A DNA stretch of 15,153 bases, from positions 1 to 15,153 of the forward strand of contig DASZOV010000017.1 in assembly GCA_035550595.1 (NCBI GenBank), given 5' to 3'. The notes below the pieces were generated by a model, which was not told the DNA's origin, did not search any database, and saw nothing but the letters and a program-made list of their open reading frames with translations. Source of the stretch: CALFMR01 sp035550595. GTDB lineage: Bacteria; Acidobacteriota; Vicinamibacteria; Vicinamibacterales; SCN-69-37. The translations under genes and the position numbers were made by a program. Below, piece after piece: positions 1 to 8,765 of this stretch (position 1 is its first letter; every line of letters begins with the position of its first letter).

Positions 1-36
1 ACCACCGAGCAGGCTGGCTCGAGGTTCGGCGCGTGA
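1..36 (+). CDS. 3' end of an unidentified upstream gene
   Basis: Frame 1 is open from the window edge and ends at TGA (34-36), encoding a tail TTEQAGSRFGA. The stop overlaps the GTG start of leuB (33-35) in a GTGA arrangement typical of translationally coupled genes. Because leuB is often preceded by leuC/leuD, the small subunit of isopropylmalate dehydratase is a reasonable guess, but eleven residues cannot identify it. The other two plus frames are also open over this short stretch, so the reading frame choice rests mainly on the overlap with leuB. Confidence 0.35.
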   Translation, partial: TTEQAGSRFGA

Positions 37-1097
37 CGGCCAACATCGTTCTCCTTCCTGGCGATGGGATCGGGCCGGACGTCGTCAAGTCCGCCGTCGA
101 CGTGCTCACGCGCGTCGGCGAGATCTACGGTCATCGCTTCACCTTCACCTCGAAGCTGATCGGCGGCGAAGCGCTCCGCAAAGGCCTGGGCGCCCTGCCC
201 GACGACACGCGCGATGCCTGCAAGGCGTCCGATGCCGTGCTGCTCGGCGCCGTGGGCGATCCGTCGTTCGACAACCGGCCGCCGGCCGAACGCCCCGAAG
301 CGGGGCTGCTCGGCATCCGGCGTGAGATGCAGCTCTTCGCCAACGTCCGTCCGGCCAAGGTCTGGCCGGGACTTGAGCAATCCGGGCCGCTGAAGCCGGA
401 GATTCTCGCGGGCACGGATCTCATCGTGGTGCGCGAGCTGACCGGCGGCCTGTACTACGGCAAGCCGCGCGGTATCGAACCGGACGGGTCGGCCGCCGTC
501 AACACGATGATCTACACGCGTCCGGAAATCGAGCGCGTGGCGCGCGTTGGATTCAAGCTGGCGCAGGCGCGCGGCAAACGCCTGCTTTCGGTCGACAAGG
601 CCAACGTGCTGGAAGTGTCGCGGCTGTGGCGCACGGTCGTGACCGAGGTTGCCAAGGAATTTCCTGACGTGACGCTCGCGCACGAGCTCGTCGACGCGGC
701 GGCCATGAAGCTGGCACTCGCGCCGTCGAAGTTCGACGTCATCGTCACGGGCAATCTCTTCGGCGACATCCTGTCGGACGAAGCAGGTGCCGTTTGCGGA
801 TCGCTCGGTCTGCTGCCGTCGGCGAGCCTTGGTGAGGGGCCTGGCCTCTTCGAGCCCGTCCACGGTTCCGCGCCGGATATCGCGGGCCGCGACATTGCCA
901 ATCCGATCGGCACGATCGCGTCGGCCGCCATGCTGCTGTCCGACGGCCTCGGCCTCGCGAAGGAAGCCGCCGCGGTGAACGCCGCAATCGAGCGCGTGCT
1001 CGCGTCAGGCCTTCGTACCGCGGACATCGCGCCCGCCGGCGTCAAGCCCACCGGCACGCGCGCGTTCACCGACGCGATCGTCACCGCACTCGCCTGA
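33..1097 (+). CDS. leuB: 3-isopropylmalate dehydrogenase
   Basis: LeuB oxidises and decarboxylates (2R,3S)-3-isopropylmalate to 2-oxoisocaproate with NAD+, the third step of leucine synthesis, in the cytoplasm. The 354-residue product has the usual family length. It starts with the N-terminal strand and loop NIVLLPGDGIGPDVV (residues 4-18), has RELTGGLYYGKPRG near residue 135, and carries the dehydrogenase signature NLFGDILSDEAG from residue 241, whose aspartates bind the Mg2+-substrate complex. GPGLFEPVHGSAPDIAG forms the NAD-binding loop. The GTG start at 33 is chosen because it gives the normal N-terminus, has GAGG 8 bp upstream (21-24), and overlaps the stop of the preceding gene. The frame is open upstream to the edge, so a longer form cannot be formally excluded. 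An intrinsic terminator follows the stop. Confidence 0.97.
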   Translation: MTANIVLLPGDGIGPDVVKSAVDVLTRVGEIYGHRFTFTSKLIGGEALRKGLGALPDDTRDACKASDAVLLGAVGDPSFDNRPPAERPEAGLLGIRREMQLFANVRPAKVWPGLEQSGPLKPEILAGTDLIVVRELTGGLYYGKPRGIEPDGSAAVNTMIYTRPEIERVARVGFKLAQARGKRLLSVDKANVLEVSRLWRTVVTEVAKEFPDVTLAHELVDAAAMKLALAPSKFDVIVTGNLFGDILSDEAGAVCGSLGLLPSASLGEGPGLFEPVHGSAPDIAGRDIANPIGTIASAAMLLSDGLGLAKEAAAVNAAIERVLASGLRTADIAPAGVKPTGTRAFTDAIVTALA

Positions 1098-1100
1098 AAT

Positions 1101-1147
1101 CGCACCGGTGCGGAGCCTGGACAACCGCCCAGGCTCCGCCCGTTTTC
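1101..1147 (+). terminator. intrinsic terminator after leuB
   Basis: A perfect 11-bp stem (1110-1120 with 1129-1139, GCGGAGCCTGG paired to CCAGGCTCCGC) with an 8-nt loop is followed by four T's at 1143-1146. It starts 12 bp after the leuB stop. A separate perfect 12-bp palindrome, CGCACCGGTGCG (1101-1112), overlaps the 5' arm and could compete with the terminator stem. For transcripts arriving from glmS on the other strand the stem is followed by only a weak T-rich stretch, so it probably serves leuB. Confidence 0.75.
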
Positions 1148-1160
1148 TGCCTGTCTCCCT

Positions 1161-1174
1161 GGGTCTGAAGACCC
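1161..1174. repeat. TGAA-loop hairpin, REP-like
   Basis: GGGTC and GACCC flank a TGAA loop. The same loop closes a different stem at 10819-10834 (GGCGGC/GCCGCC), and in both places a heptad array begins 27-30 bp further on. Different stems around a constant loop resemble a family of repetitive extragenic palindromes. Two copies are too few to be sure. Confidence 0.4.
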
Positions 1175-1201
1175 TGGGCTCCATTCAGCCGTACGCCTCG
1201 C

Positions 1202-1236
1202 AACTTCTGGCTTTTGGCTTCGAACTTCTAACTTGA
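1202..1236 (+). repeat. heptad repeat array, copy A (5 units)
   Basis: Five consecutive 7-bp units fit the pattern RRCTTCT: AACTTCT, GGCTTTT, GGCTTCG, AACTTCT, AACTTGA. The array sits between the leuB terminator and the glmS stop codon, ending 10 bp from that stop. Copies B (10865-10899) and C (10918-10945) have the same register and the same AACTTG end. On the minus strand the array would follow the glmS stop in the mRNA. Confidence 0.8.
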
Positions 1237-1246
1237 CGGGTGCGTT

Positions 1247-3094
<1,848 letters not shown>

Positions 3095-3097
3095 GAT

Positions 3098-4501
3098 TCA
3101 GGAACGCTCCTTCCGGGACGCGCGCCGCTTGGACGCCCATCCTGGCTTGTTGATCTGATGCGCACGCGCGACGCCGAGCGCATCGGCCGGGACGTCCTGC
3201 GTGATTGACGAACCCGCGCCGATGTACGCGCCGTCGCCGATCGTCACCGGCGCGACGAGCTGCGAATCGCTGCCGACGAACACGTCGTTGCCGATGACGG
3301 TCCGGTGCTTGCGCTCGCCGTCGTAGTTGCACGTGATCGTGCCGGCCCCGACGTTGACGCGCGCACCAATCGTGGCGTCGCCGAGATAGGTGAGATGGTT
3401 GGCCTTCGACCCGGCGCCGAGCTGCGTGTTCTTCAGCTCGACGAAATTGCCGACGTGCGCGTTCTCCGCCACCGACGACTTCGGCCGGAGGTGCGCCAGC
3501 GGGCCCACCGACGCGCCCGATGCAATCGTCGAATCGGTGATGACCGAGTGATCCAGGATCGTGACGGCGTCGCCGAGCGATGAGTCGGTGATGCGCACAC
3601 CGGCCTCGATGCGGCAGCCGTCGCCGATCGTCGTGCGGCCGGTCAGGCGGACGCCCGGACCAATCGTCGTGTCCGCGCCGATGCGCACGTCCTCGTCGAT
3701 GTACGCGGTCTCGGGATCCTCGAGCGTCACGCCGGCGAGCATCAGCGCCTGGCGCTTGCGCGTGCGCAACACGTGCGTGAGATCCGCGAGGTCGACGCGG
3801 CTGTTGACGCCGCGCAGTTCCGCCGCATCCTCCAGGCACATGGCGTCGACACGCAACCCGCGCCGGTGATACGCCGCGACGACGTCGGTCAGGTAGTACT
3901 CGCCCTGCGCATTGTCGGCGGCCAGCCCGTGCAGCGCGTCGAACAGCGGATCGAGGTCGAAGGCGTAGATGCCGCTGTTGACCTCGTGGATGTTCCGCTC
4001 CTCGGCCGAGGCATCGCGTTCTTCGACGATGCGCGTGACGCGTCCGTCCGTGTCGCGCACGACGCGTCCGTACCCGTACGCGTCATCGACGACCGAGGTG
4101 AGGACAGTGGCCGCGGCTTTCGTGCCTCGGTGCTGTTCGACGAGGCGCCGCAGCGTGTTGGCCTGCAAGAGCGGCACGTCCGCGTAGAGGAGCAGCAGGA
4201 TGCCGCGGCGGCCGGCGAGCGCCGTCTCGGCCTGCAGCACGGCGTGACCCGTGCCGAGCTGTGGCGACTGCACGACGAACTGCAGACCGGGCCAGTCGGC
4301 GAGCGCCGCCTGGACGGCATCGCCGCCATGGCCGATGACGACGACCGCGCTGGCCGCGTCGAGCGGGGCGGCCGCACGGAGCACGTGGCCGATGAGTGGC
4401 ACACCGGCCATCGGGTGCAGGACCTTGGGCACGCTCGACTTCATGCGCGTGCCCTTGCCCGCGGCAAGGATGACGACGTGGATGTCCGGAGAGCTGGGCA
4501 T
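3098..4501 (-). CDS. glmU: bifunctional GlcNAc-1-P uridyltransferase / GlcN-1-P acetyltransferase
   Basis: GlmU acetylates glucosamine-1-phosphate and couples the product to UTP, giving UDP-GlcNAc. The 467-residue protein has both domains. The N-terminal nucleotidyltransferase shows LAAGKGTRMKSSVPKVLH (residues 12-29), QLGTGHA (81-87) and YADVP (106-110), where the usual YGDVP has Ala for Gly. The C-terminal left-handed beta-helix shows hexapeptide repeats and the acetyltransferase motifs AHVGNFVE, KANHLTYLGDA (catalytic His) and AGTITCNYDG. The reading frame extends 45 codons further upstream to 4636, but those residues are not GlmU-like and run into the TPR gene. The ATG at 4501 gives the normal start MPSSPDIHVVILAAGKGTR. 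GlmS follows immediately, which makes a UDP-GlcNAc production pair. Confidence 0.97.
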   Translation of the reverse strand: MPSSPDIHVVILAAGKGTRMKSSVPKVLHPMAGVPLIGHVLRAAAPLDAASAVVVIGHGGDAVQAALADWPGLQFVVQSPQLGTGHAVLQAETALAGRRGILLLLYADVPLLQANTLRRLVEQHRGTKAAATVLTSVVDDAYGYGRVVRDTDGRVTRIVEERDASAEERNIHEVNSGIYAFDLDPLFDALHGLAADNAQGEYYLTDVVAAYHRRGLRVDAMCLEDAAELRGVNSRVDLADLTHVLRTRKRQALMLAGVTLEDPETAYIDEDVRIGADTTIGPGVRLTGRTTIGDGCRIEAGVRITDSSLGDAVTILDHSVITDSTIASGASVGPLAHLRPKSSVAENAHVGNFVELKNTQLGAGSKANHLTYLGDATIGARVNVGAGTITCNYDGERKHRTVIGNDVFVGSDSQLVAPVTIGDGAYIGAGSSITQDVPADALGVARAHQINKPGWASKRRASRKERS

Positions 4502-4533
4502 GGGCAGAGGGCGCGCACACGCCCGCCTGCTGA

Positions 4534-5217
4534 TTATCGCTCGGACCGTGACTTCCGGTAGGTCTTCGGCTGATCCTGCGGGCGCGCGACGGCTTCTTCG
4601 ATGAGCATTTGGAAGTCCATCGAGCTGCGGAGGCACTCGAAGTCCTCGTCGTGACGGACCTGGGCGCCGACGTCCGGGCTGGCGGCGATGGCGCGACGGA
4701 GAAAATCGAGCGCGGCCTCGAGCGATCCACGCCTGGCCTGGACCGACGCCATGATGTACAAAGCCAGATCATGGTCAGGTGCCACATTTAGCACCGATCT
4801 CGCCAGCTCCTCTGCGCGTTCGTCCTCGTCGTCATTCAGCGCCGCGGTGGCGGCGGTCAGTTGTTCCTCGATGGTCTGCGGCCTGACGTCCGGCCGGTGG
4901 CGCAGTTCGCGGTTGCAAAGGTCGAGATAGACGCGGGCCCGGTCAGCCAGACCGTCTGCGATGGGGAATTCGTCGACGATGACGGTGAATTGGCGCGAGG
5001 CGCCCTGGTAGTCGTGTCGCTGGAGCGCCTGCATGCCGCGTTCGAAGAGAAACATCGCGCTGGGCGCAGGAGGCGGCGCAGCGGGAATTCTGAAGGGGGC
5101 CGACGAAATTCCGGTCTCGGCCGACGACAGAGTCTGGCTGCCCCGCGCCGGACGAGGGCGGGCGGCAGGCTCGCCAACGGGACGCCGGGCCATACGCGTG
5201 CGGGCACGTTTGACCAT
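4534..5217 (-). CDS. TPR-repeat protein of unknown role
   Basis: This 227-residue protein is not assigned to a named family. Residues 1-54 are basic and rich in Pro, Ala and Arg, probably disordered. From Met55 the sequence is helical: residues about 56-90 read as one tetratricopeptide repeat (ERGMQALQRHDYQGA then FTVIVDEFP), and residues about 115-185 as two more (NVAPDHDLALYIMASVQA, then RRGSLEAALDFLRRAIAASP). The end DFECLRSSMDFQMLIEE matches the usual capping motif of TPR proteins. There is no signal peptide or membrane segment. It sits between rsmI and glmU on the same strand, 32 bp before glmU, so it is likely in the same transcript. TPR proteins act as scaffolds; the partner is unknown. 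The start is uncertain: no clear Shine-Dalgarno precedes 5217, and ATG at 5193 or 5055 are alternatives. Confidence 0.8.
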   Translation of the reverse strand: MVKRARTRMARRPVGEPAARPRPARGSQTLSSAETGISSAPFRIPAAPPPAPSAMFLFERGMQALQRHDYQGASRQFTVIVDEFPIADGLADRARVYLDLCNRELRHRPDVRPQTIEEQLTAATAALNDDEDERAEELARSVLNVAPDHDLALYIMASVQARRGSLEAALDFLRRAIAASPDVGAQVRHDEDFECLRSSMDFQMLIEEAVARPQDQPKTYRKSRSER

Positions 5218-5270
5218 AGGGAAGACCGCAGGGGGAGCGCGCCAAACTTAGCAAGAAAGCGAAATTGAAA

Positions 5271-6155
5271 TCAAGTCGTCGAGCCGTTTGGTGTTTTGAC
5301 CGAGTAGTTGGCCGACTTCACGGCTCGCTTGAGCGTTGCCGGTCGAACTCCTACGAGCGCGGCGGCCATGATGATCGCATCTTCCCTATTGAAGCCACAC
5401 GACTTCGTTATTTGACCAACAATATTGACTGCTCTCGTCATGCTGGTGCTGGTTTGATCATTTGACGCGACGACGCTCGGGTCGCGACCAGAGACGATGA
5501 ATACAAACTCGCCTTTGCTTATTTGGCTATATGGTAAATTATTAATTTCTATAGAATGTTGTATTTCCTCGTAAATTTTGGTCAATTCACGAAATATGTA
5601 TATCTCGCGACCTACGCATCGATCTCCCAACTCGCGCATCGTGCGCTCGACGCGGTGCGGCGCCTCAAAGAACACGCTCAGCCGAGGATCGCTCGCCAGG
5701 TCGTCGAACCACGCCGCGCGTTTGGGCCCAGCCGGCGGCGGGAAACCTCGGAAGATGAACTCGTCGGCCGCACAGCCGGCAACCGACAGGGCCGCCGTGA
5801 CGGCGCTCGGCCCAGGGATGGGCACGACCTTCAGTCCGGCCTCGCGCACCGCGCGGACGACCCGGGCGCCAGGATCCGAGATGCCGGGCGTGCCCGCGTC
5901 GGTGACCAACGCAATCGACGCCCCGCCCTTCAGTCGCTCGATGAGCCGCGGCGCCTCGCGCGCCTCGTTGTGTTCGCGGACGCTCATGAGCGGCGTGCGC
6001 ACCTCGTAGTGCGCCAGCAGCTTGGCCGTTCGCCGGGTGTCTTCCGCGGCAATGACGTCGACCTCGCGGAGTGTCCGGAGCGCTCGGAACGTGAGGTCCT
6101 CCAGATTGCCGATGGGCGTCGCCACGACGAAGAGCGTGCAGGCAGAGGCGGTCAT
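5271..6155 (-). CDS. rsmI: 16S rRNA 2'-O-methyltransferase (C1402), mosaic base composition
   Basis: RsmI methylates the 2'-O of C1402 in the 16S rRNA decoding centre using S-adenosylmethionine. The 294-residue product has the tetrapyrrole-methylase-fold motifs: VATPIGNLEDLTFRALR (11-27), AEDTRRTAKLL (37-47), TDAGTPGISDPG (85-96), IPGPSAVTAALSVAG (113-127), FFEAPHRV (162-169) and FRELTKIYEE (188-197). The frame is intact and the length normal, so it should be functional. The odd part is residues about 184-294: they use ATA, AAT, TTA and AAA codons freely, six Ile codons being ATA, and 5521-5580 is only about 23% GC. Residues 1-180 have the high-GC codon use of the neighbours. The AT-rich part also covers the downstream spacer to about 5240. 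It heads the TPR-glmU-glmS unit; the start codon lies 35 bp from the divergent fmdB-type gene. Confidence 0.95.
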   Translation of the reverse strand: MTASACTLFVVATPIGNLEDLTFRALRTLREVDVIAAEDTRRTAKLLAHYEVRTPLMSVREHNEAREAPRLIERLKGGASIALVTDAGTPGISDPGARVVRAVREAGLKVVPIPGPSAVTAALSVAGCAADEFIFRGFPPPAGPKRAAWFDDLASDPRLSVFFEAPHRVERTMRELGDRCVGREIYIFRELTKIYEEIQHSIEINNLPYSQISKGEFVFIVSGRDPSVVASNDQTSTSMTRAVNIVGQITKSCGFNREDAIIMAAALVGVRPATLKRAVKSANYSVKTPNGSTT

Positions 6156-6163
6156 GGTTTCTC

Positions 6164-6169
6164 TATAAT
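6164..6169 (+). promoter_or_regulatory. candidate -10 box (TATAAT) for the FmdB-type gene
   Basis: A perfect TATAAT lies in the 35-bp space between rsmI and the divergent zinc-ribbon gene, 21 bp before the latter's ATG. A start site near 6176 would leave a leader of about 15 nt. No good TTGACA is found 16-18 bp upstream, so the -35 contact is weak or absent. The minus-strand rsmI promoter must overlap the same short space. Confidence 0.4.
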
Positions 6170-6190
6170 GGAAGGTCGGGCGGTTTGCTC

Positions 6191-6526
6191 ATGCCTCTTT
6201 ACGAATACCAGTGCGACTCGTGCGGCGCTCGGTTCGAGCGCATCCAGAAATTCTCCGATCCGCCCGTCGAGACGTGTCCGACCTGCGGCGGACCCGTTCA
6301 CAAGCTCGTCTCCTCGCCCGCGTTTCAGTTCAAGGGCACCGGCTGGTACGTCACCGACTACGGCAAGTCCGGCGGGTCGTCCTCGTCCGCGTCTGAGAAG
6401 GCGGGCGCGGCGAACGGCGGCGCGAAAGCGGAGAAGACCGAGTCGAGCACCAAGACCGATTCGGCCAGTCCGACCAAAACGGAAACCGCGCCCGCCAAAT
6501 CCTCCGGCTCGACCGGCACGAACTGA
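6191..6526 (+). CDS. FmdB-family zinc-ribbon protein
   Basis: A 111-residue protein whose first 55 residues form the FmdB/regulatory zinc-ribbon domain: MPLYEYQCDSCGARFE then CPTCGGPVHKL, with two CxxC pairs (residues 8-11 and 31-34) that bind one zinc. The domain is widespread; its cellular job is poorly known, with the name coming from a putative regulator of formamidase genes. Residues from about 60 on are a low-complexity tail of Ser, Lys, Thr, Ala and Gly (SGGSSSSASEKAG and similar), surely disordered. An in-frame TTG at 6185 would add two residues, but ATG at 6191 gives the canonical MPLYEYQC start. It is divergent from rsmI and ends only 5 bp from the galU stop on the other strand. Confidence 0.92.
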   Translation: MPLYEYQCDSCGARFERIQKFSDPPVETCPTCGGPVHKLVSSPAFQFKGTGWYVTDYGKSGGSSSSASEKAGAANGGAKAEKTESSTKTDSASPTKTETAPAKSSGSTGTN

Positions 6527-6531
6527 CGCGG

Positions 6532-7404
6532 TCAGCCCTCGCGAACCGTCTCCAGGTACGCGCGAAAGGCGTTGGCCAGATCCGGCCGTTTCAGCGCGAA
6601 ATACACGACCGCTTTGAGAAAGCCGAGCTTGTTGCCGGTGTCGTGGCGGACGCCGGTCACCTCACACGCGTAGATCGGCCGCGTGGCGAGCAGCCGGCGC
6701 AGACCGTTCGTGAGCTGGATCTCGCCCGAGGTCACCGAGGCCGCTTCGTCGACGAGCGCGTCGAAGATGTCCGGCGTGAGGACATAGCGTCCGATGATGG
6801 CCAGGTCCGACGGCGCGTCTTCCGGCCTGGGCTTCTCGACGAGATCGCGCACGCGGTAGACGCCGTCGCGCACGGCGTCGGCGGCAATCACGCCGTAGCC
6901 GGAAATCTGCGTTTTGGGAATGCGCTCGACGAGGATGACCGGGCCGTCGACTTCATGGAACACGTCGATCATCTGCGCCAGCGCCGACGGCGTCGCGTCG
7001 ATCACGTCGTCGGCGAGGATGACGGCGAAAGGTTCGGGGCCGACGAGCGGACGCGCCGTGAGCACCGCGTGGCCGAGACCGAGCGGTTCGCCTTGGCGGA
7101 CGTAGGACACGCTGTTGACGAGGTTCGAGATCGTCCGGACTTCGGTCACGAGATCGCGCTTGCCGCGCGATTCGAGGAACGTCTCGAGCTCGATCGAGAC
7201 GTCGAAGTGATCCTCGATCGCGTTCTTCCCGCGGCCGGTGACGATGATGATGTCGTCGACGCCGGCAGCCGTGGCTTCTTCCACGCCGTACTGGATGATC
7301 GGCTTGTCGACGAGCGGCAGCATCTCTTTCGGCTGCGCTTTGGTCGCCGGCAGAAAGCGGGTTCCAAGACCTGCGGCGGGGAACACCGCCTTGCGGACCG
7401 ACAT
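6532..7404 (-). CDS. galU: UTP-glucose-1-phosphate uridylyltransferase
   Basis: GalU makes UDP-glucose from UTP and glucose-1-phosphate, feeding polysaccharide, glycolipid and trehalose synthesis. The 290-residue product starts VRKAVFPAAGLGTRFLPATK (residues 3-22), with the nucleotide-binding GLGTR loop, then QPKEMLPLVDKPIIQYGVEEA (in part QPKEMLPLVDKP, 24-35), VTGRGKNAIEDHFD (55-68), GLGHAVL (109-115) and the metal-site strand ILADDVID (129-136). All match the GalU family. ATG at 7404 is preferred over upstream in-frame starts at 7449 and 7434, because it gives the normal N-terminus and has AAGGAGT (plus 7418-7424) at acceptable spacing. It is divergent from serS and converges on the FmdB-type gene. 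With glmU and glmS nearby, the region supplies two central nucleotide sugars. Confidence 0.96.
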   Translation of the reverse strand: MSVRKAVFPAAGLGTRFLPATKAQPKEMLPLVDKPIIQYGVEEATAAGVDDIIIVTGRGKNAIEDHFDVSIELETFLESRGKRDLVTEVRTISNLVNSVSYVRQGEPLGLGHAVLTARPLVGPEPFAVILADDVIDATPSALAQMIDVFHEVDGPVILVERIPKTQISGYGVIAADAVRDGVYRVRDLVEKPRPEDAPSDLAIIGRYVLTPDIFDALVDEAASVTSGEIQLTNGLRRLLATRPIYACEVTGVRHDTGNKLGFLKAVVYFALKRPDLANAFRAYLETVREG

Positions 7405-7457
7405 CGCCACGGGCACACTCCTTCGCCGCGCCATCGTATCGCACGGCACCTGCGCGC

Positions 7458-7465
7458 GTTATAGC
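7458..7465. promoter_or_regulatory. possible overlapping -10 elements between galU and serS
   Basis: The 68-bp space between the divergent galU and serS starts contains GTTATAGC. On the minus strand this reads TATAAC, a fair -10 box about 54 bp before the galU ATG. On the plus strand TATAGC lies 7 bp before the serS ATG, which would give an almost leaderless serS mRNA. Neither has a convincing -35 box, so this is a weak call. Confidence 0.22.
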
Positions 7466-7472
7466 ATGAGCC

Positions 7473-8762
7473 ATGCTTGATCCCGGTGACGTCAAGGATC
7501 GCCTGCCCGACGTGGAGGCCCGGCTGCGCACGCGCGGGTTCGACCCCGGGCCGGAGCTGGCCGAACTGGCCGCATGCGATGCCGAACGGCGGCGGCTCAT
7601 CCCGCTCGTCGAGAACCTGAAGCGCGATCAGAAGACGGCCGGCGAGGCCGTCGCGCGCGCCAAGAAAGAAGGACGCGACGCGGCGGACGTCGTGGCCGCC
7701 AACAAAACGCGCGCCGCCGAGATTCGCGAGCACGAAGCGAAGCTCGAAGCGGTCGAGACGCGGTGGCGCGAACTGCTCCTGACGCTGCCGAACCTGCCGC
7801 ACGAGAGCGTCCCGGTCGGCGCGTCGGCGGCCGACAATCCGGAAGTGCGGCGCTGGGGCACGGTGCCGTCGTTCGACTTCGAGCCGAAGCCGCACTGGGA
7901 GCTGGGCGCGGCGCTCGGCATCCTGGACTTCGAACGCGCGACGCGGATGTCGGGTGCGCGCTTCGCCGTGCTGTCGGGTGCCGGCGCACGGCTCGAGCGC
8001 GCGCTCATCGACTTCATGCTCGACCTGCACACGCGCGACCATGGGTATCGAGAGGTCGAGCCGCCCTTTCTCGTCAACCGTGCGGCGCTCACCGGCACGG
8101 GCAACCTGCCGAAGTTCGAACAGGATCTTTTTCGCATCGCCGGCGACTGGGACTTGTTCCTGATCCCCACGGCCGAAGTGCCGCTGACCAATCTGCACCG
8201 CGAGGAGATCCTCGACGGCCGGCTGCTGCCGTTGAAGTACACGGCCTACACGCCGTGCTTCCGCAGCGAGGCGGGATCGTACGGCGCTGACGTCAGAGGA
8301 CTCATCCGACAGCACCAGTTCGACAAGGTCGAGCTCGTGAAGTTCACGACGCCCGACTCGTCGCACGCCGAGCTCGAAGCGCTGACGCGCGACGCCGAGA
8401 CCGTGCTCGAACGGCTCGGCCTGCCGTACCGCCGCGTCCTGCTCTGCACGGGCGACATGGGCTTCGCGTCGGCGAAGACCTACGACATCGAAGTGTGGCT
8501 GCCGAGCCAGCGGGCCTACCGCGAGATCTCGTCCTGCAGCAACACCGAGGCGTTCCAGGCGCGGCGCGCGCAGATCCGCTATCGGCCGGACGGGACCGGC
8601 AAGCCGCAGTTCGTCCACACGCTCAACGGCTCGGGGCTGGCCGTGGGCCGCACGCTCATCGCGATTCTCGAGAATGGCCAGCGGCCCGACGGATCCATCG
8701 CGATTCCGCCGGCGCTGCAGCCCTACATGGGCGGCCTCGAGATCATCGAACCCGGGGCCTAG
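7473..8762 (+). CDS. serS: seryl-tRNA synthetase
   Basis: SerRS charges tRNA-Ser with serine using ATP. The 429-residue protein has the typical length and layout: an N-terminal helical hairpin arm (about residues 28-105, charged and heptad-like) that reaches the long variable arm of tRNA-Ser, then a class II catalytic core. Visible signatures include TAEVPLTN (233-240), motif 2 FRSEAGSYGADVRGLIRQHQ (263-282) and motif 3 NGSGLAVGRTLIAILENGQ (from about 385), ending PPALQPYMGG. ATG 7473 starts MLDPGDVKDRLPDVEARL, as expected; the Shine-Dalgarno is weak (GAG at 7468-7470). The serS stop lies 3 bp before the next gene, so the pair is co-transcribed. A tRNA-Ser gene ends the same cluster. Confidence 0.97.
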   Translation: MLDPGDVKDRLPDVEARLRTRGFDPGPELAELAACDAERRRLIPLVENLKRDQKTAGEAVARAKKEGRDAADVVAANKTRAAEIREHEAKLEAVETRWRELLLTLPNLPHESVPVGASAADNPEVRRWGTVPSFDFEPKPHWELGAALGILDFERATRMSGARFAVLSGAGARLERALIDFMLDLHTRDHGYREVEPPFLVNRAALTGTGNLPKFEQDLFRIAGDWDLFLIPTAEVPLTNLHREEILDGRLLPLKYTAYTPCFRSEAGSYGADVRGLIRQHQFDKVELVKFTTPDSSHAELEALTRDAETVLERLGLPYRRVLLCTGDMGFASAKTYDIEVWLPSQRAYREISSCSNTEAFQARRAQIRYRPDGTGKPQFVHTLNGSGLAVGRTLIAILENGQRPDGSIAIPPALQPYMGGLEIIEPGA

Positions 8763-8765
8763 TCC

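Noticed and set aside
4502..4636. N-terminal extension of GlmU by 45 residues
   Set aside because: The extra residues have no GlmU similarity and overlap the end of the TPR gene; the ATG at 4501 gives the canonical start.
7466..7480. Four-codon frame MSHA overlapping the serS start, as a leader peptide
   Set aside because: It is too short and has no serine codon run or attenuator hairpin; it most likely occurs by chance.
7146..8618. 490-codon minus-strand frame antisense to serS
   Set aside because: SerS is unmistakable on the plus strand, and the antisense frame is an Arg-rich product of high GC at third codon positions.
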